Below the pieces are notes generated by a model. It worked only from the letters and a program-made list of their open reading frames with translations. It made no database searches and was not told the origin of the DNA. Below, in pieces: positions 1 to 8,629 of a DNA stretch of 64,000 nt. Source of the DNA: Candidatus Heimdallarchaeum endolithica. Lineage in GTDB: Archaea; Asgardarchaeota; Heimdallarchaeia; Heimdallarchaeales; Heimdallarchaeaceae. Numbering within the stretch: position 1 is the stretch's first letter; the number at the start of each line of letters is the position of its first letter. The position numbers and the translations under genes were made by a program. The stretch covers positions 1,256,571 through 1,320,570 of the forward strand of contig CP084167.1 in the NCBI GenBank assembly GCA_021513715.1, in the 5' to 3' direction.

Positions 1-207
1 TGTATTAATTTCAACTTCCTCCCCTACATGCCTGTAATTGGTTTCCAAAGGCTGGATTAACAAATTTCCATCTGGTTGGGGGAAAATCCTGATTGCATCT
101 CCTTTCTTCAGTTTAGTTTTTCTTATCCATTCTATCGGTAAAGCTACAATATAGCTGCTTCCACCTGTTTTCTGTATTTTTCGTAAATAAGAACTGTCTC
201 CTATCAT
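1..207 (-). CDS. AbrB/PhoU-type transcriptional regulator, N-terminal part (cut by window edge)
   Basis: The 69 codons present begin MIGDSSYLRKIQKTGGSSYI and continue VALPIEWIRKTKLKKGD, which is the SpoVT/AbrB swapped-hairpin DNA-binding domain in the form found at the N-terminus of archaeal PhoU-like phosphate-uptake regulators (pattern RKxQxTGGSxYxVxLPxEW). In that family the AbrB domain is followed by PhoU helical bundles, which would lie outside the window. The ATG at 205-207 is preceded on the minus strand by an AT-rich TATA-like stretch near 235-243, so a very short leader is likely. Assignment to the AbrB fold is firm. The PhoU part is inferred from the family. Confidence 0.8.
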   Translation of the reverse strand, partial: MIGDSSYLRKIQKTGGSSYIVALPIEWIRKTKLKKGDAIRIFPQPDGNLLIQPLETNYRHVGEEVEINT

Positions 208-687
208 CTCAGTGTCAAATATTTTTAGGCAGTATATATTTATTTTTGAATAACTAATGAGAGTATAGAAAATATATAGAATTATATAGAAGAATATTTT
301 TCATTAGAAATGAAAAACGAAAATAACTATTAGCAAAAATAAAAATGGACATAGTGACAGAGGTCTTGGGGAGAATGGAAGTTTTTACTGCTTTTTCCCT
401 AACGAGAACCGATTTGACTTGTGTAATTTTTTAACTTTTTTACTAGACTGGTTTTTAACAGTGTAAGATTTTTTATTCTTCATCATTTTTCTTTCTTTTT
501 CCTTTATATTCTTGATTCTTCCTCCCTTCAAACTGTATAAAAATTTATTTTTTACTATTTTTCAATTTTCTTTCTTATTGAACATTTTTTTATCTGTTTC
601 TCATACCTCTATCCAATTTAATAACTTCACATTTTCTTTTATTTTTAATAGTTCTTTTGTTAATTTTTCTTTTATTTTTTTCTTTTT
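208..687. other. 480-bp intergenic region between divergent-to-tandem minus-strand genes
   Basis: I see no convincing gene here. It holds the promoter of the AbrB-like gene at its left edge and a perfect AT-rich inverted repeat at 297-317. A 29-codon plus-strand ORF at 345-434 has no recognisable similarity. From about 450 to 690 the plus strand is strongly T/C-rich. On the minus strand, 604-687 is an in-frame, lysine-rich continuation of the upstream ABC ATPase reading frame beyond its TGA. Confidence 0.6.
297..317. repeat. Perfect 9-bp inverted repeat with 3-nt spacer
   Basis: TTTTTCATT-AGA-AATGAAAAA is exactly self-complementary in its arms. It lies about 90 bp upstream of the AbrB/PhoU-like gene and could be an operator or a weak hairpin. 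AT-rich DNA makes such palindromes by chance fairly often. Confidence 0.4.
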
Positions 688-1350
688 TCACATTCTTTTT
701 TTTAGTGAGATCACTTTTTCTGCTTTTGCAATTATCTTTTCATCATGTGTTGCTAATATCAATATTTTATTTTTTTCTACCGTTTCCTTTTTTAGCAGCT
801 TTATTACTTTATCCGAATTTTTTCTATCCAGATTCCCTGTTGGTTCATCTGCCAGCACGATATTTGGGTTGTTCGCTAGAGCTACTGCTAGGGCTACTCT
901 TTGTTGTTCTCCTCCACTTAGAAATCTTGGGTATGTTTTTTCATATTTTCTTATTTCCAATTCCTCTAACAGATAATTTACTCTTTCTTTTATTTCCTTT
1001 TTTTTCTTTCCTGCTATCCACATTGGAAAAGCTACATTTTCGAACACTGTCATATATTCTATTAGATTAAAGCTCTGAAACATCATTCCTACTTTATTAC
1101 ATCTGTATTCTATTAATTCTTCCCTTGATAGTTTATTTACTATTTTATTTTCGTATATTATCTTTCCGAATGTAGGTTTTAACATAGCTGCTATGCATAG
1201 TAGTATTGTTGTTTTTCCTGACCCGCTAGGTCCTGCTAGGACGATGCTTTCTCCTTCCTTTATTTCAAGATTGAAGTCTCTTATTGCTATTGTTTCTACT
1301 TCTGATCTATATACTTTTTCTAGATTCTCCACTATCAATTTTTTCACCAT
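688..1350 (-). CDS. ABC transporter ATP-binding protein, LolD/MacB type
   Basis: This 220-residue nucleotide-binding subunit has Walker A GPSGSGKTT (residues 40-48), Q-loop in MMFQSFNL, signature LSGGEQQR (144-151), Walker B VLADEP and the switch histidine in ATHDE (H202). The signature and the following ADEPTGNLD are typical of the MacB/LolD/FtsE branch, which couples ATP hydrolysis to FtsX-like permeases in mechanotransmission or lipoprotein/peptide export. It starts inside the end of the permease gene (7-bp overlap), so the two are translationally coupled. The frame stays open for 28 more lysine-rich codons after the TGA at 688-690, which may indicate a recently shortened C-terminus or just A-rich DNA. 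Family assignment is secure; substrate unknown. Confidence 0.93.
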   Translation of the reverse strand: MVKKLIVENLEKVYRSEVETIAIRDFNLEIKEGESIVLAGPSGSGKTTILLCIAAMLKPTFGKIIYENKIVNKLSREELIEYRCNKVGMMFQSFNLIEYMTVFENVAFPMWIAGKKKKEIKERVNYLLEELEIRKYEKTYPRFLSGGEQQRVALAVALANNPNIVLADEPTGNLDRKNSDKVIKLLKKETVEKNKILILATHDEKIIAKAEKVISLKKRM

Positions 1351-4055
1351 ATTTGTTCCCCCATTGTAGTTAGATTTTCTTTTTCTTTCTCAAACTTATT
1401 GAAAATTCTCATACTGTTTGTTGTAACCAAACTTGCTATTCCTAACATTATACAACTCAATTCTATTAGAGAATATTTTGATACGCTACTCACATTATAT
1501 ACTTTGAAATAGTAATAATTACCCATCCAAGCAATAGACAAAACTGTTCCTATAATAAAACCCCCTATAGAATTCAATAACAACAATAGAATAGTGCAAA
1601 ATGCCAAAGTAATTTTAAATTTCTTAATGTCTGTTCCTCTTGCTAGAGCGACTAGTAATGTATGTTTATTTTCTCGCACTATTGATTGAAAATATGATAT
1701 TGTAAAAGCTATAATTGCTAATACAAGAATAGCTGCTTCTATAGGTAAAATTATATAAAAGTCTATATAATTCTTAATTTTATCTTTTGTAATTATAACT
1801 CTTACATGTTCATCCATAGCTCCTAAATCGTTTTTTATTTTACTATACCATTCGTACGGATCTACTCTATCCTTTAACTTTACAAGTAGCTTAGAAAAGA
1901 AACATTTCCCGAAAATCTCTTTCATTAGTGAAAAGTCTACTATATAGTAGTGATCGTAATATCCACTACTTTCAGAGTCAGGTTCATATTCAACCAGAGG
2001 AAAAGAAGAGAAATCATGCCATACTGTAAGATTGATAGACTGTGGTTGCTGACTAATGTTAAAATCGTATCCTCTACCCCAAACCTTGATCTTTTTTTCT
2101 AATACTGTTCCTGAAACATAACCCATATCATACATTGCTTTTGAAGATACAAGGGTATAATTCTCCTTGTTATTTTTAGGTAAATCAAAATTTTTTCCTT
2201 TGGAATCTATTAAAGAGAAAAAGGATAAAGACATTCTTGAAATGTTTTGAAAAGGTATAAAAACAAGAGTACCTCTGTTTAGCTCCTCTCCTTGTATTAT
2301 TCTTATTACATTTACAGTTGCTGTAGGAATATAGCTTTCTATTTCAGGATTCATCAAAATTTTTGTCCAGTTATCAAAATGAAAATAATTATAATCGTAA
2401 CTGTCAACATAAAAACCTATATCTAGGTTTCTTGACATCCAATAATTTTTATTGTATTGCTCATTTATTCCATATGAGTTTAAAGCAAAGGTTGAAAATG
2501 TAATCATCCAGAAACTTAAAATTGTAAGTAATTGAAAACGTCTTCTTTTTTTTGTGATTAAACTGGTAATTATTTTAGATATACCATAGTACATACTTGA
2601 AAAAAACTTCTGAAGAGCTTGAATAATTATACTATAATTTATCTGAAAGGATAGTATAGCTACAACAAATAACAGTAAAACTAGTGCTATAATTCTCGAT
2701 ATCTGAATGAATGTTGCAAAAAGCATAGGAGGGAGAAATAACGAAACAAGGACAGAATAGAAAAGTAGCAAAGCGACTAATACTAACAAAAATATTAAGT
2801 TCTTTGTTTTTAATATATTTTCTTCATTCTTTATATCTCTTTTTTTATTTTCATCTTTTTCCTTATACTCTTCATTTACAAAGTGAAATAGGAATGCGAT
2901 TTTAATTATTTCCAACAAAAAAAGAGAACTTACTCCAATTATGAGAGAAGTAAAAAATGAGTGTGTTTGCCAAAAAATAACTGAAAATAATTCACCTATT
3001 AAACTTAAAATTATTAACCCACTAAGATCAACAGCTATGAAAATAAAACTATAATGTTTTACAAATTGAGTACTCTTTGCTCCTCTAGTATAAAATAGAT
3101 TAATCTCTTTTCTAAGTGGAAGAAAACTTTCAACTAAGGTAACACACATTATAATGATCAGTAAAATATAAGTAGGAGCTAATAATGTTTGTATTCCACC
3201 AAATAATCTATACAAGTTTTCTCTAAGATTCTGAAGCCATTCTTTTTTAGTGTGAACATCGTTTAAAATAAGATTATTTTCGTCAGCAATTCTATGAATA
3301 GTAGAATATATCTCTTCATAGTATGATTCTATCTCTGGATTAGTCATTTTTAGAAGTAAATCAGAATCACAATCAATGTATAAATAAACAAAAATTGTTC
3401 CCAAATTTCTCTCTTCAGCAACCTTTCTAAACAGATCTAATGAAACTATTACTTTTTTTGGATTGTTAAAAAGCCAATTATCAAAAATATATTGAGTTTT
3501 ATTATAGGGTTTTCCAACAGATATCATCTCACTAGAATTAGAGAAATTGATTGCTAGCTCTTCGAAATTTTCTAAATGAAATTTCTCATATCTTTCTTTA
3601 GAAAAATGAATAGAGCTCAAATTATCTTCCGGGAACATCCATAATAGAATATTTTCTGGTACTCCTATAATATCACAAGAGATATTATCACTGAATGTTG
3701 AAAAAAGATTTGTTATACCTTCATTGTTAAATGAGATAGAATCTAGCACGATATATGGTTTAAAATATTTCAATTCTCCTTCTTTTTCCAAATCAGTATA
3801 AAAATCAAATAATTCTTTGAAATCTATTTCTCTCTGTTCATCAAAATAAGCTGAGAATGAAAGGTCAGTTATGACATAATTACCAATATTATCTGAATTA
3901 ATGTCACTTTCAATTGTAATCCTCTTTTTTTCTTTTTCTAGCAATACTGTTGCATAAACAGAACCAAAAAGAAGTAAAAATATTACACAAATTGTAACAA
4001 GTGATGAATATCCGAAAAATGATTTTCTTCCTTTAAATGTTTTTAATTTAAACAT
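1344..4055 (-). CDS. FtsX-like ABC transporter permease with large extracellular domains
   Basis: This 903-residue membrane protein is the partner of the downstream LolD/MacB-type ATPase. A first membrane segment (about residues 16-38) is followed by an extracytoplasmic domain to about residue 280. Then come closely spaced hydrophobic segments (about 285-475), another segment near 505, a second external domain to about 770, and three final segments with the FtsX-type spacing. This is the duplicated layout of long archaeal and bacterial FtsX/MacB permeases. The C-terminal block TISYFQSIVRENKHTLLVALARGTD is FtsX-like: a membrane segment followed by a cytoplasmic coupling region near an ARG turn. 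The substrate cannot be told from sequence. No strong Shine-Dalgarno is visible before the ATG. Confidence 0.88.
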   Translation of the reverse strand: MFKLKTFKGRKSFFGYSSLVTICVIFLLLFGSVYATVLLEKEKKRITIESDINSDNIGNYVITDLSFSAYFDEQREIDFKELFDFYTDLEKEGELKYFKPYIVLDSISFNNEGITNLFSTFSDNISCDIIGVPENILLWMFPEDNLSSIHFSKERYEKFHLENFEELAINFSNSSEMISVGKPYNKTQYIFDNWLFNNPKKVIVSLDLFRKVAEERNLGTIFVYLYIDCDSDLLLKMTNPEIESYYEEIYSTIHRIADENNLILNDVHTKKEWLQNLRENLYRLFGGIQTLLAPTYILLIIIMCVTLVESFLPLRKEINLFYTRGAKSTQFVKHYSFIFIAVDLSGLIILSLIGELFSVIFWQTHSFFTSLIIGVSSLFLLEIIKIAFLFHFVNEEYKEKDENKKRDIKNEENILKTKNLIFLLVLVALLLFYSVLVSLFLPPMLFATFIQISRIIALVLLLFVVAILSFQINYSIIIQALQKFFSSMYYGISKIITSLITKKRRRFQLLTILSFWMITFSTFALNSYGINEQYNKNYWMSRNLDIGFYVDSYDYNYFHFDNWTKILMNPEIESYIPTATVNVIRIIQGEELNRGTLVFIPFQNISRMSLSFFSLIDSKGKNFDLPKNNKENYTLVSSKAMYDMGYVSGTVLEKKIKVWGRGYDFNISQQPQSINLTVWHDFSSFPLVEYEPDSESSGYYDHYYIVDFSLMKEIFGKCFFSKLLVKLKDRVDPYEWYSKIKNDLGAMDEHVRVIITKDKIKNYIDFYIILPIEAAILVLAIIAFTISYFQSIVRENKHTLLVALARGTDIKKFKITLAFCTILLLLLNSIGGFIIGTVLSIAWMGNYYYFKVYNVSSVSKYSLIELSCIMLGIASLVTTNSMRIFNKFEKEKENLTTMGEQIW

Positions 4056-4369
4056 ATTTCATCAATGTTTATTTTCTTCATATATAAATATACATTCATT
4101 TGTCCTAAATAAAAAAAATAAAAATGTTGGATTTTCCACATTAATATGGCGGTATATTTGTAGTATATATAAATTGAACATTGAAACTAGTTTCTCCTTT
4201 ATCTTCTGAATTGAAATCATCCCAATGATATGTGCTCCCGTCTTGATAAACAAAGAAATAGTATATGTCGTAGTTTTCTCCAGTATTGCAAATTAGGTCA
4301 TCTTTAGGTTCATTATATTTACCCAGGGGGTTTTTATCATTTTCATAGAAAAACCACCTAACCTTTGAA

Positions 4370-4407
4370 CCTGCAGGAAATCCAAAGTACGTTGTATAGG
4401 TGTAACT
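4370..4407. repeat. 38-bp direct repeat, copy A
   Basis: This stretch is identical to 4447-4484 over 38 bp; the copies are 77 bp apart, separated by 39 bp of unrelated sequence. The 77-bp offset is not a multiple of three, so the repeat shifts the reading frame of the broken gene that spans it. Confidence 0.9.
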
Positions 4408-4446
4408 GTTTACACTTGTATTTCAAGTCTAATTAACGAAGGACAT

Positions 4447-4484
4447 CCTGCAGGAAATCCAAAGTACGTTGTATAGGTGTAACT
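4447..4484. repeat. 38-bp direct repeat, copy B
   Basis: Identical partner of 4370-4407. On the minus strand this copy is encountered first and leads into a short out-of-place tail and a stop, whereas copy A leads into the long remainder of the protein. Confidence 0.9.
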
Positions 4485-4557
4485 TACATATTCTTCATCA
4501 CCTTTTTCTACACCTGTTTTTGAAAATACAGAATATTGCATGTCACCCAAATATCCT

Positions 4558-4755
4558 TCAACATAAAAAGAGAAACCTATTTCCATAAATTAATTGTCTT
4601 CTTGCCCTCTTTATTGGAGGACGATTAGAACTGGGTCTACACCCTTGTTCGTATAATTGCACCGCTATATCTCTACATTCTTGAAATTCATTATGAGAAC
4701 AATAAGGGAATATTTTTTTGAGATCGTGAGGAACAGTCTTTCTCCTCTCTTCTTT
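4558..4755 (-). pseudogene. Coding remnant without start, possibly from a mobile-element gene
   Basis: An open stretch of 65 codons between two stops reads KTVPHDLKKIFPYCSHNEF, then QECRDIAVQLYEQG and RPPIKRARRQLIYGNRF. The composition (several Cys, Arg/Lys/Pro-rich basic patch, aromatic residues) looks like genuine protein rather than random AT-rich translation, but there is no start codon and the upstream frame is closed by TAA. It overlaps the start of the broken gene at 4141-4586 in another frame. The basic, aromatic style recalls transposon-encoded proteins, but I cannot name a family. Confidence 0.35.
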
Positions 4756-5094
4756 TTATCCTCCTGAAAAAGAAAGTTCTTCTTCTCTTCATTTATTTAC
4801 ACTATTTTTTCTTATAAAAAGTCTCTTTTTTTTATTTTTCATCAATATTCTCTATCCTAACGTTCGCAAAATTTCGCAAAAAGTAAATCATGAAAAAAGG
4901 TTCATGATTCTACGCTTCTTTCTGTTTTCCTCAGCCACTTTACTCTCCAGTATAATTTTTGTTCGTCCTCATCATATCTTAGTCCATCTGATCCTTTGTT
5001 CTTTTTTGCCTAGGAGATAGTATAAAAACTAGACACCACCATTCTTTTTTCTTATCAAAAAATAAATAAGAGTAAACTTATATTTTATATTATT
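4756..5094. other. Non-coding stretch upstream of the KaiC-like gene
   Basis: No gene is supported here. It contains a repeated TTCGCAAAA motif near 4864-4880, a perfect 9-bp hairpin at 4886-4909, and A/T-rich TATA-like sequence (5057-5090) immediately before the ATG at 5095. Confidence 0.6.
4886..4909. repeat. Perfect 9-bp stem-loop
   Basis: AATCATGAA and TTCATGATT flank a 6-nt loop (AAAAGG). The hairpin is perfect and lies in decayed intergenic DNA about 190 bp upstream of the KaiC-like gene. It could be a terminator-like structure, an operator or the end of a degraded mobile element. Confidence 0.5.
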
Positions 5095-6492
5095 ATGCTT
5101 ATAAAAACTGGTATTAGTGAGCTTGACCAGATGATTGATGGTGGTTTACGTACCCATTATTGTTATTCTATCAAGGGTTCTGCTGGTGCTGGTAAGACTG
5201 TTTTATCTATTTTTCTTGCTTGGGGTGCTCTCAATCAGGACATCCCTGTTGTTTTTATTAGTACTGAGATTGAACCTGATCGTATTATTCATTATTTTCA
5301 CTCTTTTGGTTTTCCTGTTGAGGACTACATTGACCGAGGTTTATTAGTCATTGATAAGATGTCTTTGAAGTCTTCTGGTGAGGAGATTATCCAGACTAAC
5401 AGTTTTGATTTATCTGGTATTATTTTACGTGTTAGCAAAAAGATTGAGCGTATTCAAGCCAAATTAGTTATTTTTGATTCTCTTTCTGCTTTTATTGCTG
5501 ATTTTGAGTATAAAGACACTGCTCGCAGTAAGTATATTGATTTTATTAAGCGCATTACTAGTTTGGATACTTCTTTAATTATTACTATTGAGTGTGACCC
5601 TATTACTAGCAGTTCTCATATTGACTATTTAGTTGACGGTGTTATTGCTTTAAAGACTGAAATAATCAACAATCAATTAATCAAGAAGATTTCTATTCCT
5701 AAATTAAGAGAGGCCAAGCCTATAGTTTATGAAAACCGTTATACCATTACTCAGCGAGGTTTTAAGATTTTCAAATCTGAGAGTGAACCTCTTTTTACTG
5801 TTGATCGCTCTACAGGCATTAAGGTTTTGGACAATCTTTTAGGCGGTGGCATTGCTCGAGGTTCTGTTGTTTTAGTTGAGATTAATGGTGCGATTAATTA
5901 TTTTCCTTTCTTCTTGACTCTTCTTTACAATTACTTAACTCTAAACCATGGTGTTATCATTCATTCTAATGTTCAAATGAATGTCAATCGTATTTTGGAG
6001 GAGTTTGAGCGAGGTCAGTGTGACATCTCTGACTACTTACGTGATGGTAATATAGTCTTTTTAGATAAGTACAATCGTTCTGTCACTGCTGTTGAAGCTA
6101 AAGAGATTCGTGAAATGATTAACTTAGATGACATGTTAGCTATTACTGTTGAGATGATGCAGGCTTTTGGTTCTGACACTGAAGTTGTTGTTTTTGGTGA
6201 TCTTACTGATGACGTTAACATTTTGAATGAGCGTGATTTCTTAAAATTGTTTGCTCTTCAGTCTTACAACATTAAGGAGCATAATGCTATTTCCTTTTCT
6301 TTTATCAATTATAACGCTGTTGACAAAAAGATTCTCGCTCGTTTACGTACCACTTCTGATGTTATCATTCGTTTATCTCGTGAAAATTATTCTAACTACA
6401 TTGAATGTTTGAAGAGCACGACTGGTGCTACATTTCTTGCTAAGAATATTGAATTTAAGAAAAGTTATCCTATGATTGAAATTGTTGAGTGA
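5095..6492 (+). CDS. KaiC-like RecA-superfamily ATPase with a degenerate second domain
   Basis: The N-terminal half begins with ISELDQMIDGGL, the standard KaiC/RadA-like opening, followed by Walker A GSAGAGKT (residues 28-35), IEPDRI, and Walker B LVIFDSLSAF. The second half repeats the opening (STGIKVLDNLLGGGIARGSV) but the P-loop has become EINGAINYFP, with no GKT, so only the first domain should bind ATP normally. Archaeal KaiC-like proteins of this type act in signal transduction and gene control rather than in a clock, usually through partners. Length 465 aa fits two short KaiC domains. A glutaredoxin-like gene follows after 9 bp, suggesting co-transcription. Confidence 0.85.
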   Translation: MLIKTGISELDQMIDGGLRTHYCYSIKGSAGAGKTVLSIFLAWGALNQDIPVVFISTEIEPDRIIHYFHSFGFPVEDYIDRGLLVIDKMSLKSSGEEIIQTNSFDLSGIILRVSKKIERIQAKLVIFDSLSAFIADFEYKDTARSKYIDFIKRITSLDTSLIITIECDPITSSSHIDYLVDGVIALKTEIINNQLIKKISIPKLREAKPIVYENRYTITQRGFKIFKSESEPLFTVDRSTGIKVLDNLLGGGIARGSVVLVEINGAINYFPFFLTLLYNYLTLNHGVIIHSNVQMNVNRILEEFERGQCDISDYLRDGNIVFLDKYNRSVTAVEAKEIREMINLDDMLAITVEMMQAFGSDTEVVVFGDLTDDVNILNERDFLKLFALQSYNIKEHNAISFSFINYNAVDKKILARLRTTSDVIIRLSRENYSNYIECLKSTTGATFLAKNIEFKKSYPMIEIVE

Positions 6493-6501
6493 GGAAGTAT
6501 T

Positions 6502-6750
6502 ATGAACAAGATTTTATACTTCAAGAGCAAAACTTGTAACTGGTGTCCTTTTGTCGAATCGATTTTAAAGAAGATTGTTTCTGAAAAATCTTCTTTAGAG
6601 TTAGAAGTTATTGATATTGAAGAAAATTATGAAATCGCTGAGAATTATAATATTGTCGCTGTTCCTACTATTATCCTTCCTAACTCTACTAAAATTGTCG
6701 GTGCTACCGATGAAACTTTTCTACGTCAGCAGTTATCATTTTTTTTGTGA
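6502..6750 (+). CDS. Glutaredoxin-like thioredoxin-fold protein
   Basis: This 82-residue protein opens with a beta strand (KILYFKSKT) and a CNWC active site (Cys12 and Cys15), then has ENYEIAENYNIVAVPTIILP. The cis-proline segment VAVPT is the thioredoxin-fold hallmark, and the preceding helix is as in small glutaredoxin/thioredoxin-like proteins. It would catalyse thiol-disulfide exchange in the cytoplasm. It lies 9 bp after the KaiC-like ATPase gene and probably shares its mRNA. GAGGAAGT upstream of the ATG is a usable ribosome-binding site. The redox partner is unknown. Confidence 0.85.
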   Translation: MNKILYFKSKTCNWCPFVESILKKIVSEKSSLELEVIDIEENYEIAENYNIVAVPTIILPNSTKIVGATDETFLRQQLSFFL

Positions 6751-6874
6751 CTGTGGAGACACTATTCGTTTTTGTTCTTTTTTTATAAATTGTTTCTCTT
6801 TCTCTTTTCACTCCTAAATTCTACTTTCCTCGCTATAAGAAAACTCTTTAAATTCCTTTCTTTTATATAAATTA

Positions 6875-8629
6875 ATGACTTGGTGCTTAAGTGATTCAAA
6901 GTTTATCTACGGTGTTAATCGAAACGATCTTTATTTTTTAGATATTAATGATCAGGGTGAACTTTTACTTAAGCTTAAGGATCAATCTATTTCCTTTAAT
7001 GAAATCATCAACCTTGTCAAGTCTCAGTTTAGTTCTTCATCCTCTTCTGTCTCTTCATTTACTCTTCGCGTTCCTCAATTAATCACTGAACAGATTTCTA
7101 AACTTAGTAACTGTTTTCTTTCTACTATTCAAAAATATCAATATACTGGTAGTTTTCAGGGCATCTATCCTATTAAAGTCAATTCTTTGAGTTATGTCCT
7201 TGAAACTATTAAAAATCACAATTCTTCCTATGCTTTTGAAGCTGGAACTGTTAACGAATTAGAAGTTTTGCTTTCTCTTCTTTCAGAAGATAAAAACCGA
7301 ATGATAATGTGTAATGGTGTTAAGGATTATGATTATGTAAATAAAATTAGAGAAGCTCTTAACGATGGTTATTCTATTGTTATTAGCCTTGAGTCATGTT
7401 CTGAGTCTGCAACCATACTTGATTCTATAGACCATGATTTACTTAAACTTGCTTTGAGAATCAAACCTTACCCAACTGTCAAGTCTCATTGGGGAAGTTC
7501 TTCTGGCCGAGATTCTAAATTTGGTTTGTCTATTCACGAGTTCAAACGTATTATTGATTTGTTAGAAAAAAAGGGAGTGAAGGACAAAGTTATGGCTATT
7601 CACGCCCATCCTGGTTCTCAGGTTATCGACATTGACGGTTTAAGGAATTTTGTTTTGTATCTTTCAAACAGGTATCTGGAACTTAAGAGTCTTGGTTTTA
7701 CTAGTCTTAAAAACATAGACTTTGGTGGAGGTATTCCTATTAATTATGATAATAGGTTACCTTCTGACATTTTAGAAAATTATATTAAAACTATTATCCT
7801 AACTTTGAAAGAAACCATAACCAATCCTAAAGACCAACCCAACATTTGGATTGAGGCAGGAAGATTTGTTACAGCTTCTTCTTCTTTGATTATTATTGAG
7901 ACCATTGCTCTTTATTCTGTTTTTCCTCCGAAAAATGGTTTAAACGAACACAATTCTAAATTTGACACTATACTTAACAAGATTAACCATTCTCCATCTA
8001 TTCCACTTTTATTTTCTAATTGGACTGATTTTAGATCCCCTGCTATCTACTCGAGTGTAGACGAAATTTTAAACATGGAAATTGTGATGAAATTTTTGAG
8101 ATTGGCCATCAGAAAAAAAATGATGAATTTAGAGGATGAACAGAAGTTTAACAAGATTTTTGATTTAGAGCTGGATAAACTTTTTTATGAGATTTATTCT
8201 CCTGAATACATTTTAATTGGTAACTTTAGTGTTTTTAATACCATTATTGATTGGTTACTTGTTTATCAATACTTTCCAATTCTACCCACCACCAACCTCA
8301 ACCAACAACCTTTTTCTTTAGTCAGATTAGTGGATAAAACTTGTGATTCTGATGGTGAAGTTTCTATTTATCATCCTGTTTTCAATGAAGACAAAATCTT
8401 GTATACAACCGATGGTTTTCCCTTAACAATAAAAGACAAGAAATTTAATCTCATGGGCTTTCCTATAGGTTGCTTACCTGATAAGTTCCCTTTTTATTTA
8501 GTTATAGCTTTAACAGGGGCTTATCAAGATAATATTAAGATGCACCATAATCTTATCGAACCATTAAGCAGTTTTATTATCACTCATGAGAATGGTAAGT
8601 GGAATGTTTTCCATTATGGAGATAAATGA
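6875..8629 (+). CDS. speA: Arginine decarboxylase, PLP-dependent SpeA-like
   Basis: This 584-residue fold type III PLP enzyme would convert arginine to agmatine, the first step of polyamine synthesis. Matches to SpeA run end to end. The opening is YGVNRNDLYFLDINDQGEL, followed by YPIKVN (PLP lysine K101), the AFEAGTVNELE segment, CNGVKD, WGSSSGRDSKFGL, HAHPGSQ, DFGGGIPINYD, IEAGRFVTA, CDSDG near residue 490 supplying active-site residues across the dimer, and GAYQD. It is somewhat shorter than bacterial SpeA (about 630-660 aa). Many archaea use a pyruvoyl-dependent arginine decarboxylase instead, so this type is notable. Related substrates (lysine, carboxynorspermidine) are less likely given the SpeA-specific N- and C-terminal segments. 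Confidence 0.85.
   Translation: MTWCLSDSKFIYGVNRNDLYFLDINDQGELLLKLKDQSISFNEIINLVKSQFSSSSSSVSSFTLRVPQLITEQISKLSNCFLSTIQKYQYTGSFQGIYPIKVNSLSYVLETIKNHNSSYAFEAGTVNELEVLLSLLSEDKNRMIMCNGVKDYDYVNKIREALNDGYSIVISLESCSESATILDSIDHDLLKLALRIKPYPTVKSHWGSSSGRDSKFGLSIHEFKRIIDLLEKKGVKDKVMAIHAHPGSQVIDIDGLRNFVLYLSNRYLELKSLGFTSLKNIDFGGGIPINYDNRLPSDILENYIKTIILTLKETITNPKDQPNIWIEAGRFVTASSSLIIIETIALYSVFPPKNGLNEHNSKFDTILNKINHSPSIPLLFSNWTDFRSPAIYSSVDEILNMEIVMKFLRLAIRKKMMNLEDEQKFNKIFDLELDKLFYEIYSPEYILIGNFSVFNTIIDWLLVYQYFPILPTTNLNQQPFSLVRLVDKTCDSDGEVSIYHPVFNEDKILYTTDGFPLTIKDKKFNLMGFPIGCLPDKFPFYLVIALTGAYQDNIKMHHNLIEPLSSFIITHENGKWNVFHYGDK

Larger units (their letters stand above)
4141..4586 (-). pseudogene. Small beta-rich protein gene broken by a 77-bp repeat-associated insertion
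   Basis: Reading from the ATG at 4584-4586 gives MEIGFSFYVEGYLGDMQYSV and runs through SYTYTTYFGFPAG, then diverges and stops at 4410-4412. The same codons for SYTYTTYFGFPAG occur again 77 bp further on and continue SKVRWFFYENDKNPLGKYNE to a TAA at 4141-4143 after TNIPPY. Removing one 77-bp period restores a single uninterrupted frame. The restored protein is rich in Tyr, Phe and Gly with alternating hydrophobics, like a small beta-sandwich or a fragment of an exported protein. I do not recognise the family. It could instead be two recombined paralogue fragments. Confidence 0.6.

Noticed and set aside
345..434. 29-codon ORF on the plus strand in the first intergenic region
   Set aside because: Too short, no ribosome-binding site and no similarity recognised.
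512..1070. Two overlapping plus-strand reading frames rich in Phe, Leu and Ser
   Set aside because: They are antisense to the ABC ATPase gene and its A-rich downstream region, and have the composition of a complement shadow.
4062..4253. 63-codon minus-strand frame beginning MFIKTGAHIIGM
   Set aside because: It lies in a different frame over the end of the broken beta-rich gene; the alternative frame (ending TNIPPY) is continuous with more protein-like sequence.
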